From Owenia fusiformis (taxonomy: Eukaryota > Annelida > Polychaeta > Sabellida > Oweniidae): a stretch of 25,000 nucleotides of DNA. Made by a program: the position numbers and the translations under genes. A model generated the notes under the pieces. It made no database searches. It had not been told where the DNA came from and saw only the letters and a program-made list of their open reading frames with translations. The stretch lies in assembly GCA_903813345.2 (NCBI GenBank), contig CAIIXF020000207.1, positions 1-25,000 of the forward strand, read 5' to 3'. This document shows positions 1 through 10,900 of the stretch, in pieces; the first letter of the stretch is position 1; each line of letters starts with the position of its first letter.

Positions 1-485
1 GTTATTTTATTTTACAGTGTCTCAGACAACTGTGTTTGGTAGGATTTGTTAAATTGTGATTCATTGGTAGCAATTTGACATGAAAATTAGAATAAATCCT
101 TCCATAACATAAGTGAGACAACTGAAGACTGCAATATCCAGGAAATACAAGAGAAAGGACAATTCTGTTTAGACTTTGTATTAAATCATATGCTGCAACT
201 ATTTTTGAGAATGCTACATGCATTTCATTAAGACATAATGTTAACCTTAATATTGCAAATGAATTGCGGCTACTAAAGTGCTGCTGCATTTAAACGGTCA
301 CACTTTGGCATGTCATTTTGAATAAGAATTTTAGCGATTTTTGCAATTGCAACAGTGGCATAGAATGCTACAAATTGTGAATAAAAATTCACAAATTGCC
401 CCAGATATTAAATAAAGTTTATGTAGCACATTATAGTGGTTTTTATAAAACACATTTTTAGATATTTTTGTCAACTGTTTTATAG
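1..485 (+). other. Intron of the PDE7-like gene (3' part)
   Basis: The stretch is AT-rich with no recognisable coding exon. It ends in TTTTATAG directly before the exon at 486, a normal acceptor with a T-rich tract. I looked for the preceding PDE7 exon, which should carry the conserved purine-binding glutamine, and did not find it, so it lies outside the window. The two antisense open frames here show no domain and are read as chance. Confidence 0.7.
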
Positions 486-1331
486 GATTCATGCAGTATG
501 TAGTGTCCCCCCTATTTAAAGAATGGATGTCTTTCCTGCCTAGTGATCTCAGCAAGTGCATGTATGATAACATACACGAGAATAAAACGAAATGGGAGCA
601 AATTATTAATGAGAGCAATAACAAGGGTGAGAATCATAGTAATGTTGATCCCCCTGTAGAGGCTGACAGACCTATAGAGCCAGCATCACAGTGCCATACA
701 ATCCCAGAGGATGAACTATTAGAGGCAGATGTAATACAATATATAACTCAGTCAATGATGCGTCGTCACAGCCTTCCACCTGTTGTGCCAAGATGGGAGC
801 CCACTAGTACTAGTTATTTAAACAGACGACGCCAAAGTTGTCCATATAGCTCTACTGAATACTCACCTGACCTGTCTCAGGTCAATAGACTATCGCGGAG
901 TCGCTCCCCTAGTTCATGCACCTCCAGCCCTCTACCTCGTATCTCCACACTCAGTCCTAGTTTCGATACAAGTCTGTTGTTAGCCACCACTGAAACAACA
1001 GAGGGTAGGACCGATAGCGGTGAAAGACAATTACCAATGTCTTTCAGTTCACTTGCTCCAAATGTAGACAGTCTTACTCACAAACATAATAAATCAAAAA
1101 CATTTCATCACACAAATGCAGATGGTTTATTGAATGAAGACATTTTACGCTCACACTTCGCTGGACATTCCATTCCTTTGCTATTTAAAGTACCAGGAGA
1201 TGTTGATTTAGAGGGGGGATTCCTAGGAGGGGGCTTTCCCAACCATAAAAGGCCAAGAAGTATGAGTGTTGAATATGCTCAGAATAATTCCACAAACAAA
1301 GAGGTGCCAATTACTCGTAGATCATTCTCAG
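486..1331 (+). CDS. PDE7-like cyclic nucleotide phosphodiesterase, C-terminal exon A (partial gene)
   Basis: The product would hydrolyse cAMP in the cytoplasm. The exon opens after the acceptor TTTTATAG; GA completes a split Gly codon, followed by F-M-Q-Y-V-V-S-P-L-F-K-E-W. This matches the end of the class I PDE catalytic domain and is closest to PDE7 (G-F-M-x-Y-x-V-E-P-L-F-x-E-W, then L-S-x-x-M and N-K-x-x-W). The Phe at 488 is the family's purine-clamp residue; its partner Gln must lie in the exon before the window. After about 35 residues the domain ends and a low-complexity Ser/Pro/Thr tail of some 240 residues begins, much longer than the tail of vertebrate PDE7. The tail holds RRHS (761-772), RRQS (827-838), RPRSMS and RRSFS motifs. 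The exon ends at CAG|GTGAGG in phase 1. ATG 491 is not the start codon. PDE family membership is firm, and PDE7 is the best subfamily guess. Confidence 0.85.
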
Positions 1332-1897
1332 GTGAGGGAAATCATTCATTACTTATTTATTTATTAGTGAGGAAAATGTTTTTCAAAATTATTATATTAA
1401 CTTAATTTTATTTTAACTTAATCGTCATAATGTTGTATTGATTTATCTCCCAATAGTCAGACCATGTAACATAATGTTGATTTAATTAAGAGCAGGGCCT
1501 GATTCAATTTTTGAATGGCTCAAGAATATCAACCGATCAGAATAAAAAAATATCTTACTAGTGAAACTGAGAAATCAGACCTTGAAAGTTAAAGTGGCAG
1601 TTTGAAAGTTTTGTCATATAAATCTGTTGAGTAAGTAAGTTATCTGAAATATTTGAAGATTTTCTAGAAACAGTATATGACTATGAGCATATTGACATAT
1701 TGAAAATTCAACCCCAATATGAAAATCTTGAAAGTCCTCTTTTGTAACTAACTTACATAGTGTTTATCCAAACCCTGGAGCAAAAAATGCCATTCTATGA
1801 CCTTAGTTTGCTCAACTATTTTTATGCTTTGTTGGTGTTGATTAACCTGACGTCACTAATAGATAAAGTAATTATTTCCAATTATCATGCCTTTCAG
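1332..1897 (+). other. Last intron of the PDE7-like gene
   Basis: It has donor CAG|GTGAGG and acceptor CCTTTCAG|GGG. Joining the flanks in phase 1 keeps a single frame open to a stop at 2107. Reading on through the donor gives a hydrophobic run and a stop near 1403, which would be a possible retained-intron end. I see nothing else in it. Confidence 0.75.
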
Positions 1898-2109
1898 GGG
1901 ATTCATCATTACTTCATGCTGAGGTTTCTTTGTTTTCAATGCTCGGGTCACTGGACCATGAGCTTACTGCCCAGACACATGGACTTGCTGCCCAGACACA
2001 TGGACTTGCTGCCCAGACACATGGACTAACAAATGCAACACTGAGTAAACTCAAAACACAGCTTAACATTCCAAAATATGGAGATATAGTGACAACAGAT
2101 AATTTGTGA
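1898..2109 (+). CDS. PDE7-like phosphodiesterase, terminal coding exon
   Basis: Two bases complete the Gly codon split from 1331. The frame then runs 69 codons from D-S-S-L-L-H-A-E to ...T-T-D-N-L and TGA at 2107-2109. It contains three consecutive copies of a seven-residue unit, L-(T/A)-A-Q-T-H-G, and ends in a Lys/Thr-rich segment. No domain is recognised. The inferred splice keeps the phase, and this frame has no stop although another frame of the same DNA is also open. That supports the exon but is not proof of its use. Confidence 0.7.
1963..2025 (+). repeat. 21-bp tandem repeat, three copies, inside coding exon
   Basis: Units start at 1963, 1984 and 2005. The second and third are identical and the first differs slightly. 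In the spliced PDE frame the unit encodes L-(T/A)-A-Q-T-H-G; the length is a multiple of three, so copy number can vary without breaking the frame. Confidence 0.9.
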
Positions 2110-2237
2110 TAGCAGGATTTGTAAATGTCAAAATATGATTGCATTGCAAGAGTGTAATAACTACAATGTATGTATAAAACTGGAGCAACTGTATGTCAAC
2201 AAAAGGCGGATTGTGTGTATTGTGGTTTTCTTATTTA

Positions 2238-3320
2238 TGTATAACACTGTGTCACACGTGCATGTCAATTAGGAGTGCATTGGGAAAGTCTGTGCCAATG
2301 TATAACACTGTGTCTCAAGTGAATGTCAATTTAGGAGTATATCAGGAAAGTCTGAGACAATGTATGACACTCTGTCACAAGTGCATGTCAATTTAAGAGT
2401 CCATTGGGAAAGTACGTGACAATGTATAACACTGTGTCACAAGTGCATTGGGAAAATCTTTGACAATGTATAACACTGTGTCACAAGTGCATGTCAATTT
2501 AGGAGTGCATCGGGAAAGTCTGTGACAATGTATGACACTCTGTCACAAGTGCATGCCAATTAAAGAGTCCATTGTGAAAGTATGTGACAATGTTTAACAC
2601 TGTGTCACAAGTGCATCATGACATAGAAGTGCATTTGGAAAGTCTGACAATGTATAACACTGTGTCACAAGTGCATTGGGAAAATCTTTGACAATGTATA
2701 ACACTGTCACAAGTGCATGTCAATTTAAGAGTGCACTTGGAAAGTCTGTGACAATGTATAACACTGTGTCACAAGTGCATTGTGACAGTCATAGGAGTGC
2801 ATTTGGAAAGTCTGTGACAATGTATAACACTGTGTCACAAGTTCATTGTGACATAGGAGTGCATTTGGAAAGTCGGTGACAGTGTATAACACTGTGTCAC
2901 TAGTGCATTGTGACAGTCATATGAGTGCATTTGGAAAGTCTGTGACAATGTATAACACTGTGTCACAAGTGCATTGTGACATAGGAGTGCATTTGGAAAG
3001 TCTGTGACAATGTATAACACTGTGTCACAAGTGAATTGTGACAGTCATAGGAGTGCATTTGGAAAGTCTGACAATGTATAACATTGTGTCACAAGTGCAT
3101 TTTAACAGAGGTAGGAGTTGGTGCATTTGGAAAGTCTGACAATGTATAACACTCTGATACAAGTGCATTGGGAAAATCTTTGACGTTGTATAACAATGTG
3201 TCATAAGTGCATGTCAATTTAGGAGTGCATTGGGAAAATCTGTAAATGCGTAATAACACTGTGTCACAAGTGTATGTTAACGTAAGAGTGCACTGGAAGA
3301 GTCTGACAATGTGTCACATG
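2238..3320. repeat. Minisatellite, about 62-bp unit, 18-19 copies
   Basis: The repeated core is TGTATAACACTGTGTCACAA, followed by GTGCAT and a variable spacer ending in GGAAAGTCTGTGACAA. Units come in length classes of about 44, 60-62 and 66 bp, differing in the spacer. Each unit has TGTGACA and TGTCACA arms flanking the TATAACAC centre, so every unit can form a short hairpin. Open frames across it are periodic by-products of the repeat. It begins about 130 bases after the PDE stop codon and may lie in the 3' untranslated region. Confidence 0.92.
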
Positions 3321-5322
3321 TTATTTCAGTATAGTAGTCAATATAATGCCTGGGGGTTATGGCTCAGTAAGATTGAGATAATTATAAGCTTACACCTGAA
3401 ATATTTGAGATGTGTATATTGTATTACCATGATTACTGTCAGTATTACACTAGGCTATTGCAAGTGTTATTAATAGCATTACGCATTCCTTTTTGTTGTC
3501 TCAAGTAATCCACCATTTGTTTGAATTGTTTTACAATAGCCTATGTTTTTAATGAAAAAGGATGGAAAGCTTTATTAATTAAAAAAGAAATGTCATGTCC
3601 CAATTTATGTCTTAAATCTTAACATGAATTTGTTATGCACCATTCAAAGGTTTGCTTAAGACCCCCTTTCATTTGGTAAGGGATGGGAATTTTTACAAAA
3701 AATTGTGATATGTTCTAACCTAGTGAGTCACTTTTCCCACCCTGGACGAAACAAAACAATGCAGGCAAATTTCTTAGTTACTGGGCATTTATGTTTCAAA
3801 ATTCTCCTGGGATAAAGTATTGCCAAAATCCCAAACCCTTGAACAGTATGATCTATGATGCGTCAAATTCCTAACCATCCAGTGTGGGTGTCTCATGCAA
3901 ATCTATTCAAAATAGAAAAGCTGGATTAGATATCTAAATAAAACATATCATGAATCTCTATCATGAATATGTGTATTGATACCAGCATTGACTAAGAAAC
4001 TATTATATTAGGATATGAATGTAAAACTTAATTGTGAAAAATGGTGGCATAAACTGTCATTGCACTGTTGCAAGTGCGAGTCCAGACCAAGCATTACACG
4101 TACAATGGTACATCAGCTTTCGTATTTTAAAATAAGATATATCTTTACTTGAAACAACTATGCTAGATCAATATTAATATATATAAGTATAAATATTTAA
4201 TATTCATAAGGAGTTGGTGATTTTAATCACCTAAAGTAAAAGAGCATTTATTCTTCAAGTTGGTAGTGTTTATTTAATCTAAATGTTAGATCAGGATGAA
4301 AACGCAATTGAATGAGATTTATTTCACAGATAAAAAGCAAAAGGGTAAAATAGCCGATGCTTCATGAATTTATGAAAATTTGTCATGTGTATGCATTCCA
4401 TCCTCATAAGCAGGTGTCCAGAATCCGTACCTCCTTCTTCCCCCCTGCTATAACCAATTTGGAAGCGCCCGATTAAACTGAATCAAATGATCTTATTATG
4501 CGCAATGACTTATACATGATTTCTGTCGCAGTGTTGCGAGTCAGATCAGATTGCAAGTTCTTAATCAGGGAAATGCTTATTGCAGGGGGTAAAAAGAAAG
4601 AATATATTCTGGATTTTGAAGCCCTGTGATCGGAGGATGATGCATTCGAATAACCCTGTATAGGAGGACTATTCATGCTGGTCATGTTTATGATATTCCT
4701 GTTTTGAAACTATCCTCAGTCTACCTCTTACCCAATTTGCACCATTAATAGACTAATATTCCTTCTGTTAACTCCTGAAGAAATTGCTTGCCTAGTAAGC
4801 GGCATTACAACATGTGCTAATTATTACAGGTCAGAACACCTATTTTTATTAAAATGTACATTCATTTCCTGTGTATTGAAAAATGTTTTTCAGACTTATT
4901 TACAGAGAAGGCTTATTTCAAAGTCTATTAAAGGTGCAAGTGCTGTTTATACATTGTTCTGATATTTTGTTGATTTTCAGTATTTTGGGATCAGAGTAAG
5001 ACTGGGCCCACTTCATATGTCTGTCTCATAATACTTATTACTATGGAACAAAGTTTATTACTTCTGGGACATGCTAAGTTGGTATGTTTCACCAGGGAGT
5101 CTTAGGCTATCTCAGATGGTGCTTTCAAGATGCCAATATTGCCTGATCTTTTCACAAATTACTTGATTCCTTGTGGCATCTTGGGGTCCTCAGATGAGAC
5201 ATGACTGCTGTGTATTTACCAAAAACCTTGATGAACCATATCTATAATTCCAATAAAGTGGCAAATGCATATGGATCAGGCTTTAAGTCCAAATCATGAA
5301 AGAAAGGGTAAAAGTGATGGTA
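3321..5322. other. Intergenic or 3' UTR sequence without recognisable genes
   Basis: The region is AT-rich and unique, with no domain-bearing frame on either strand. Plus-strand AATAAA motifs at 3937-3942 and 5252-5257, and ATTAAA at 3578-3583, are candidate poly(A) signals for the PDE7-like gene. None is supported by more than the hexamer. Confidence 0.5.
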
Positions 5323-6049
5323 TATACAGGGTGGGCCAAAAATGTTCATTTTTAAAAAATTTTACTATAACTTTTTGATAATGTAGTACATGGATTCCAA
5401 ATATTTTCTGTTTGGGTTTCAGTAGTTAATTACGGAATCGTTTCCAATTTGAAAAAAGATAACAGACAGTAAGGAGGAATGCAAACTCCCAGTTTCAAAG
5501 TAATATCTAATTTTAATATTGCCCTAGATATAGGAACTAGATGGACGTCTTAACAGTCTGAGAGAAACATTATTTAATTTTATGGTGCTTACACTATTGT
5601 AATTTATATTTCTTTTAAACATCAGAAGACCAGTAAGGAAGAATGGATAAACTGGTTCTGCAAAGGCCTAAAGAAAATGAAACTAGGCCTACAGTAGGCA
5701 AAATTTTGAAAATTGATGAGTCATAAAGACCATTTAATTGAGTGCTCAATAGAGCCCCTTGTCATCCTCTTTATCACAAATGAAATCTCAGACTGTATTA
5801 GATGTCAACCTGGTACTGTTATTTCAGGATTATCTCAGCTTAAAATTGTTGATTTGAACATAATTCTGACTACTGTATACATTTATTTTCAATCAAGCCC
5901 CTAGTGTTAACCTTACACCCTAAAGATTTATTTGGGGCAGTTTAGGAACAACTGCAGGAGTGATTCAGGCATCTCCGGCAAAAATAATTTTAAAATCCAT
6001 GTTAGTTACAAGTTATCCTCAAATGAAGATATGAACATTTTTTGGCCCA
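5323..6049. mobile_element. Candidate degraded terminal-inverted-repeat transposon
   Basis: The left end reads TATACAGGGTGGGCC followed by an A-run, and TGGGCCAAAAATGTTCAT (5332-5349) recurs inverted as ATGAACATTTTTTGGCCCA at 6031-6049 with one extra base. A TATACAGGGTG..CCAAAAA end is typical of DNA-transposon termini, possibly Tc1/mariner-like. The interior of about 700 bp has no transposase frame, and I found no clear target duplication. If real, it is non-autonomous and old. Confidence 0.4.
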
Positions 6050-7096
6050 ATCTTATGTCACAATCACTGAATCAGAAAGTGAACAATAAGTTTATCAATG
6101 TTCATTATAATTTTAAGGTACAGATTATGTAGAAATAGGAATTTCTATTTTGTATTTAGCAATTTTGGGTATTATTATTACCCCTTAGTTCCAATATTTT
6201 GTTTATTATAAATGTTCAGTTTTTATTACTCATTGTTGTTATTTGCTCTAGGTTAGTTTATTTATCTGCTTTATTATGAATGTGAATATGTGTGACTTTT
6301 GTATACTTTTCATTGCATTAGAAAATGGTCAAAGCTGAAGAAAATTCAAGAAATGCAGTCTCTCTCAGGTGTAACATATTTCCAGGTCATTTTTTAATAC
6401 CTGTTATGTTAAACCATATTTTATCCTCATTCTTACTATTGTGAAGCAGAGAAAGACATAGTGGGAGGCTTATTTCCAATATCTGACAGACAACCAAATA
6501 AATCTTGTTTCATTTATGAACACTCCCACGACTTTTCATATTTTTCTTTTTGAAAAATTAATGACTTATTCCAATATAAATGTCCTATCAATTATCTCCT
6601 TTGACTATTAAGAACAATATTTTTGGTTGAAGTATGCTTTTGTTTTCAGGATTGCAACATAAATATTTGAACATGTCTGATAACAAACTAGAAAGTTCAT
6701 CATTAATTCCCCATCACATTAGCTAGATTTAATACGTTTCCTCCACATACTCTTTCGAAGCCTCCCCCTAGACATGTAAGAATATGTAAATCATTTTTAG
6801 AACCAATCTGAAGAAAATAGAAATTTTGAAATACCCCAAATTAAGCAAATATACCAGACAGCCAGACTGAATCTGTAATCTCCCAGACAGCCAAAGTGAA
6901 TTGTTTTTACTCTGATACTTTAAGATTGTTAAATTAATATTTATTTATGTCTGTAAAAATTAGGAGGCAACTAAATTGTTGTTTGTAATTGTATACTGAC
7001 AATCTTTGACCTTCATTTAAATAAAACTACAAATAAAATTAGAAATAAACTACTGCATTTACTGTCATTTAGAATTTTTATCCCTAGTTGATATCT
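6050..7096. other. Intergenic AT-rich sequence
   Basis: I recognise no gene or repeat here. A minus-strand AATAAA, seen as TTTATT at about 6940-6945, could end the EGF gene's transcript. That would give a 3' UTR of some 790 bases including the tandem repeat at 7097-7410. Confidence 0.4.
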
Positions 7097-7410
7097 TTAG
7101 ACCAGAGTGTAACATTAACACAAGACATAAGGTGTGACATGATCACCCAACAAGTGATTGACATAAGCACTGGACCATGGTAACATGCGTACTAGACAAG
7201 GGTGTGACTTTAGCACCAGACCAGGGTGATTGCTATATTTGTATGAGATAAAGGTGTGACATAAGCATTATAGCAGGGTGTGACATGCGCACTAGACAAG
7301 TGTTTGACACAAGCACTAGACCAGAGTGACATTGAGTACTAAACGAGGGTGTGATTCAATAAACACTACCATTTAGACCAGGTTGTGACATAAGCACAAG
7401 ACAAGGTGGC
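7097..7410. repeat. Degenerate tandem repeat, about 27-bp unit
   Basis: Variants of GGTGTGACATAAGCAC followed by TAGACCAG recur about 11-12 times with many substitutions and small length changes. The unit is unrelated in length to the minisatellite at 2238-3320 but shares the core TGTGACA. No coding role is apparent. It lies within 640 bases downstream of the EGF gene's stop codon. Confidence 0.7.
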
Positions 7411-7729
7411 AGTGAACGTGGACAATAATGTAGTGTTAGCCTAAATCATATTCTGTTACTGATACAATCTCTTTTGTTACAAATATATCAGTTGCAGGAA
7501 AGGAGATGTGATTCATATTTAGTATGCCCAAATCTGACTTTACTGTGGTCTTCAAATATCGGAATCCTGAAAATCTGGAACTTTGCCCAAAGATAGTAAA
7601 TATTTTAAATTCAGTTGAACACATTTTAAATTATTATAAATTATATTTTTTAAATATTTTTCTTCCACAGAAACTTTCAAAGAATTCAAATTTGTCTACA
7701 CACATATGTAGAGTTCGTTTATCATTTCT

Positions 7730-7942
7730 TTACTGAACGTTTTCTGTGTCCTTTGTGTATGTGACAATTTGTTTTCCGGGTGACTTGTGATCTTGAGTTT
7801 TGTTGGGTCCCTTGTCTTCTTCATCCGAGTCTGTCTCTAATTCAAATTCGCTATCTGTGTCTCCTGGCATGGATGAAAATGAATAGTCCCCTACTTGGAA
7901 ATTGTCAAAGTTGTTGTTATTGTTGTTTACTAAAGGATCATA
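7730..7942 (-). CDS. EGF membrane protein, exon 7 (cytoplasmic tail and stop)
   Basis: The acceptor is TTTCAG|TATGAT, entering in phase 0. It encodes 70 residues: Y-D-P-L-V, an Asn run, F-D-N-F-Q-V-G-D-Y, an acidic cluster with Ser residues, and ends N-V-Q then TAA. The tyrosines and the acidic serines are plausible phosphorylation or trafficking sites. The tail resembles no tail I recognise. Confidence 0.82.
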   Translation of the reverse strand, partial: YDPLVNNNNNNFDNFQVGDYSFSSMPGDTDSEFELETDSDEEDKGPNKTQDHKSPGKQIVTYTKDTENVQ

Positions 7943-10900
7943 CTGAAACATAAAAGCATACTATTTGTTTATAGACTCAAGACGATATTAATTAAATGTC
8001 CCAACAAAATAAAACTTTAAAAAGGTTGTGTATCAAGCAATGACAATATTGAGCCTAATTTCAGGGATAGAAACAAAGTCTCAGACTTCATACATGTAGG
8101 TTTAGTCATGATAGTAGACTCATAATGATATAGCTCGTGACTAAATGGGATTAGGATAGAACCATGGTCATATTAAGTTTGAATAAGTTTCGATAGGTTT
8201 GAACGAGTAAATGGGCAATTGGACACATTGCACATGAAACGTACCTCGATTTCACCTTTTTTACAGGAAACACACACTGCCACATTCCTCCGTCGTCTGA
8301 AAACAAGAATATAGACTACTCAGAATTGCATAATATGCCAGTCTTGATTGTTGCGTTTATATATTTGGTGTTTATGTACTGTGTAACTAGGAAGCAACTC
8401 GAGTCTGCGATATATTTTTCTGCATTTCGTAACTTTTAATAAAGAAACAATCGTCACAACAATTGTCAACATCTCTAGGCTGAAAAAATGAATATCCTCA
8501 ACTCACGTGGTACCAACTACACATGGGACGTATCGAAACCACTACGTCCCGAAAAACCGTTAATTTGAATTTTTAAACTTACAAAATCATTTTTTAAAAG
8601 ATCAAACGGAAATTATGGGCGAGAATGAGAAAAAGACTTGCGAGATAATTCGACTTAGGCCTACAGTTGATATATTTTTGGAAAGGGGCGCGAGTTGTTT
8701 GTAGAATGAATTGGCGTAGTTTTTTCATGCATTTCGCTTTTCATCTTAAAAACAGGAATACACTTTAAACGCTTTTTTGACTATAAGATCTGAAGATATA
8801 AATGCGATATAACCTAAATGATGAAAGCAACCCAATAAGGTGTATATTAAAGATTAACCTTCTGTTATCTCAAAATCTCCTTGGAACCCCACCATTGAAT
8901 TAACATGAGAAATTCCTCCAAGAGAATATTCTAGGGATTAAAGAATTGGTGCAGTTTATACAATTTGAGAAATTATTGGCATTCATGAAACCTATTTAAA
9001 ACAGTATTTATATTATTCGAGACAGATTCCCAGCCCTCTGAAGTTTGAAAAATAAAAATACCTGGGTGTTAATCCATAGATAATCCTTGAAAATGAGAAC
9101 TTTTTGGGGGATTATACGGAGCAATTTTATATTCAATAAGATGTTTCGCAGCGTATTGTTGTTTTAGATGGAAACATATTAAGCAAAATGCATGAAAAAA
9201 CTCCCTCGATTCATTCTACAAACAACTCGCGGTCCTTTGCGTGATCTTACAGCAGGGGACCCAAACACCGCTAAAGCGAGAGACCCTGTACAAAAAAGCA
9301 ATGCACCGACAGAGAGGCATTTTGTTTTGCTTTGTATGGTAGGCTTACAAGTTTTAAGAACCATGAAAACGGTGCAGTGTGAGACTCACAATCCTTGATC
9401 TTAAAAACCTGGTAGGTTTAAAGATTCAAATATACCATAGAGCCTCTGGGATTTGCGGGACATAGTCACGCGGTACTAACTTCGACCGTTAATTCCAAGG
9501 ATTGCAAGTCTCATACTGCACCGTTTTTCTTCAAACTTGTTCCATTCAAAGCAATTGCCTTTCTGTCGGTGCATTGTTTTATTGTAAAACGTCACTCGTT
9601 TTAGCAGTTGTTTGGTCCCCAGCTGTGAGAAGCCCTTCAAACAGCTAGGGACCCAAATGCCGCTGAAAGTAGCGACTCTGTGTTAAAGAATATGTACCGA
9701 CAGAAAGACCTTTTTGTTATGCTTGGAATGGAACAAGTTTGAAGAAAAACGGTGCAGTATGATTATCAAACATCTGGTAGGTCAAAAATTCAAATTAACG
9801 GTTGAAGTTAGTACCGCGTGGTAATGGTTTCGATACGTAGGAGGTACGAGTTCTAGAGGTCTGTGTTCGGAGGTTGAGCACTTTTAGGTTTGAATATTAT
9901 AAGAGAAGACAAAGGTGATCTCTTCGAGGAGTTGTGTGCAATGACGCGATTTTTTCCTGGTATCGCCTTTTGCAATGCATATATAGACTTTGTTTTGTAA
10001 GTAAGAACAACTCTTAATCAAAATTTTCAATTTTTTCGATTTTATTTCTATTTTTGCATACTGATACAAACAAACAGAACAAGCTGTGACCATCTTTCAA
10101 ATGTCGTTTTAAATGAAAAAGGACTCCTGGTATTTTGATCTTAATTTTTACATTTACATCTGGGATTTAATTATTTAACATGCATTAACGTCCAATGTCA
10201 ATAAACACCGCATCATTTTGATTCAATCAGTGTCTCTGTTTTATAGTAGGCCTAAACGTCATATTAATCACAACATTAACCACCACAGCTGGGCGGCACA
10301 ATTCAACAAATTGTTCCCATTGTCCGTTCCACTAAAAGAGTCAAGCAACTTTATTTCAATAAGTATTATTGCATGCTCAAATCGAAATTATTTTCCATAA
10401 CGCATCAGTTTGCGATTGGCATTAACCGTCTGTGGTTTCGCTTTAGGAACCCACACGTATCGTTTGTATGCTGGTAGCCATATCAACATTTTCCCAGTTA
10501 TTCCTTTTATTTTGTGATAATGCCTGATCTTATGGTGTCTTAAGTTTCGAAGGCGACGACTGTGATGTTTATACCTGTGCCATGGTCTTAGGCCCGACAT
10601 AAATGGGTTGAAATTAACATGTGCACTACGTTTGCTACGTTGGTTTACCACTGTTTCTAAGTGCCGTGCATTTGCAAAATTGTTAGGATGTGCAGATTCC
10701 AACAAATCATCTCCCGAAGCAGCTTGATTAAGTTTAAACACGACATTGGCATAATTCCTTCCACTTACATAACGAATTACAATAGTTGTAAGCATCAAGT
10801 AACAAAATGTGTCCATTGTTGTCGATGTCTTTAAGATGTTGTTTTACCTTGTGAAATAATTCAAATGCAATAGGTTTCTTAGTCTACATTGCCTTTTATA

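Noticed and set aside
17-38. Possible 21-bp microexon near the window start (acceptor TTTTACAG, donor TTTGGTAGG)
   Set aside because: Its translation does not match the PDE7 sequence expected before the exon at 486.
1760-2029. Plus-strand frame with L-L-P-R-H-M-D repeats
   Set aside because: It starts inside the intron and reads the 21-bp repeat in a frame that does not connect to the PDE exon; the spliced frame does.
2238-3320. CRISPR-like array of repeat and spacer
   Set aside because: Spacers are related to each other and variable by indel, not unique; the genome is eukaryotic with introns.
2193-3473. Several 60-75 codon frames on both strands in the minisatellite
   Set aside because: They are repeats of the same noncoding unit, with no start context, domain or continuity between units.
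9179-9398. Short frames on both strands within the foldback cluster
   Set aside because: They lie in a duplicated arm of a noncoding repeat; the related copy at 9648-9800 does not keep them open.
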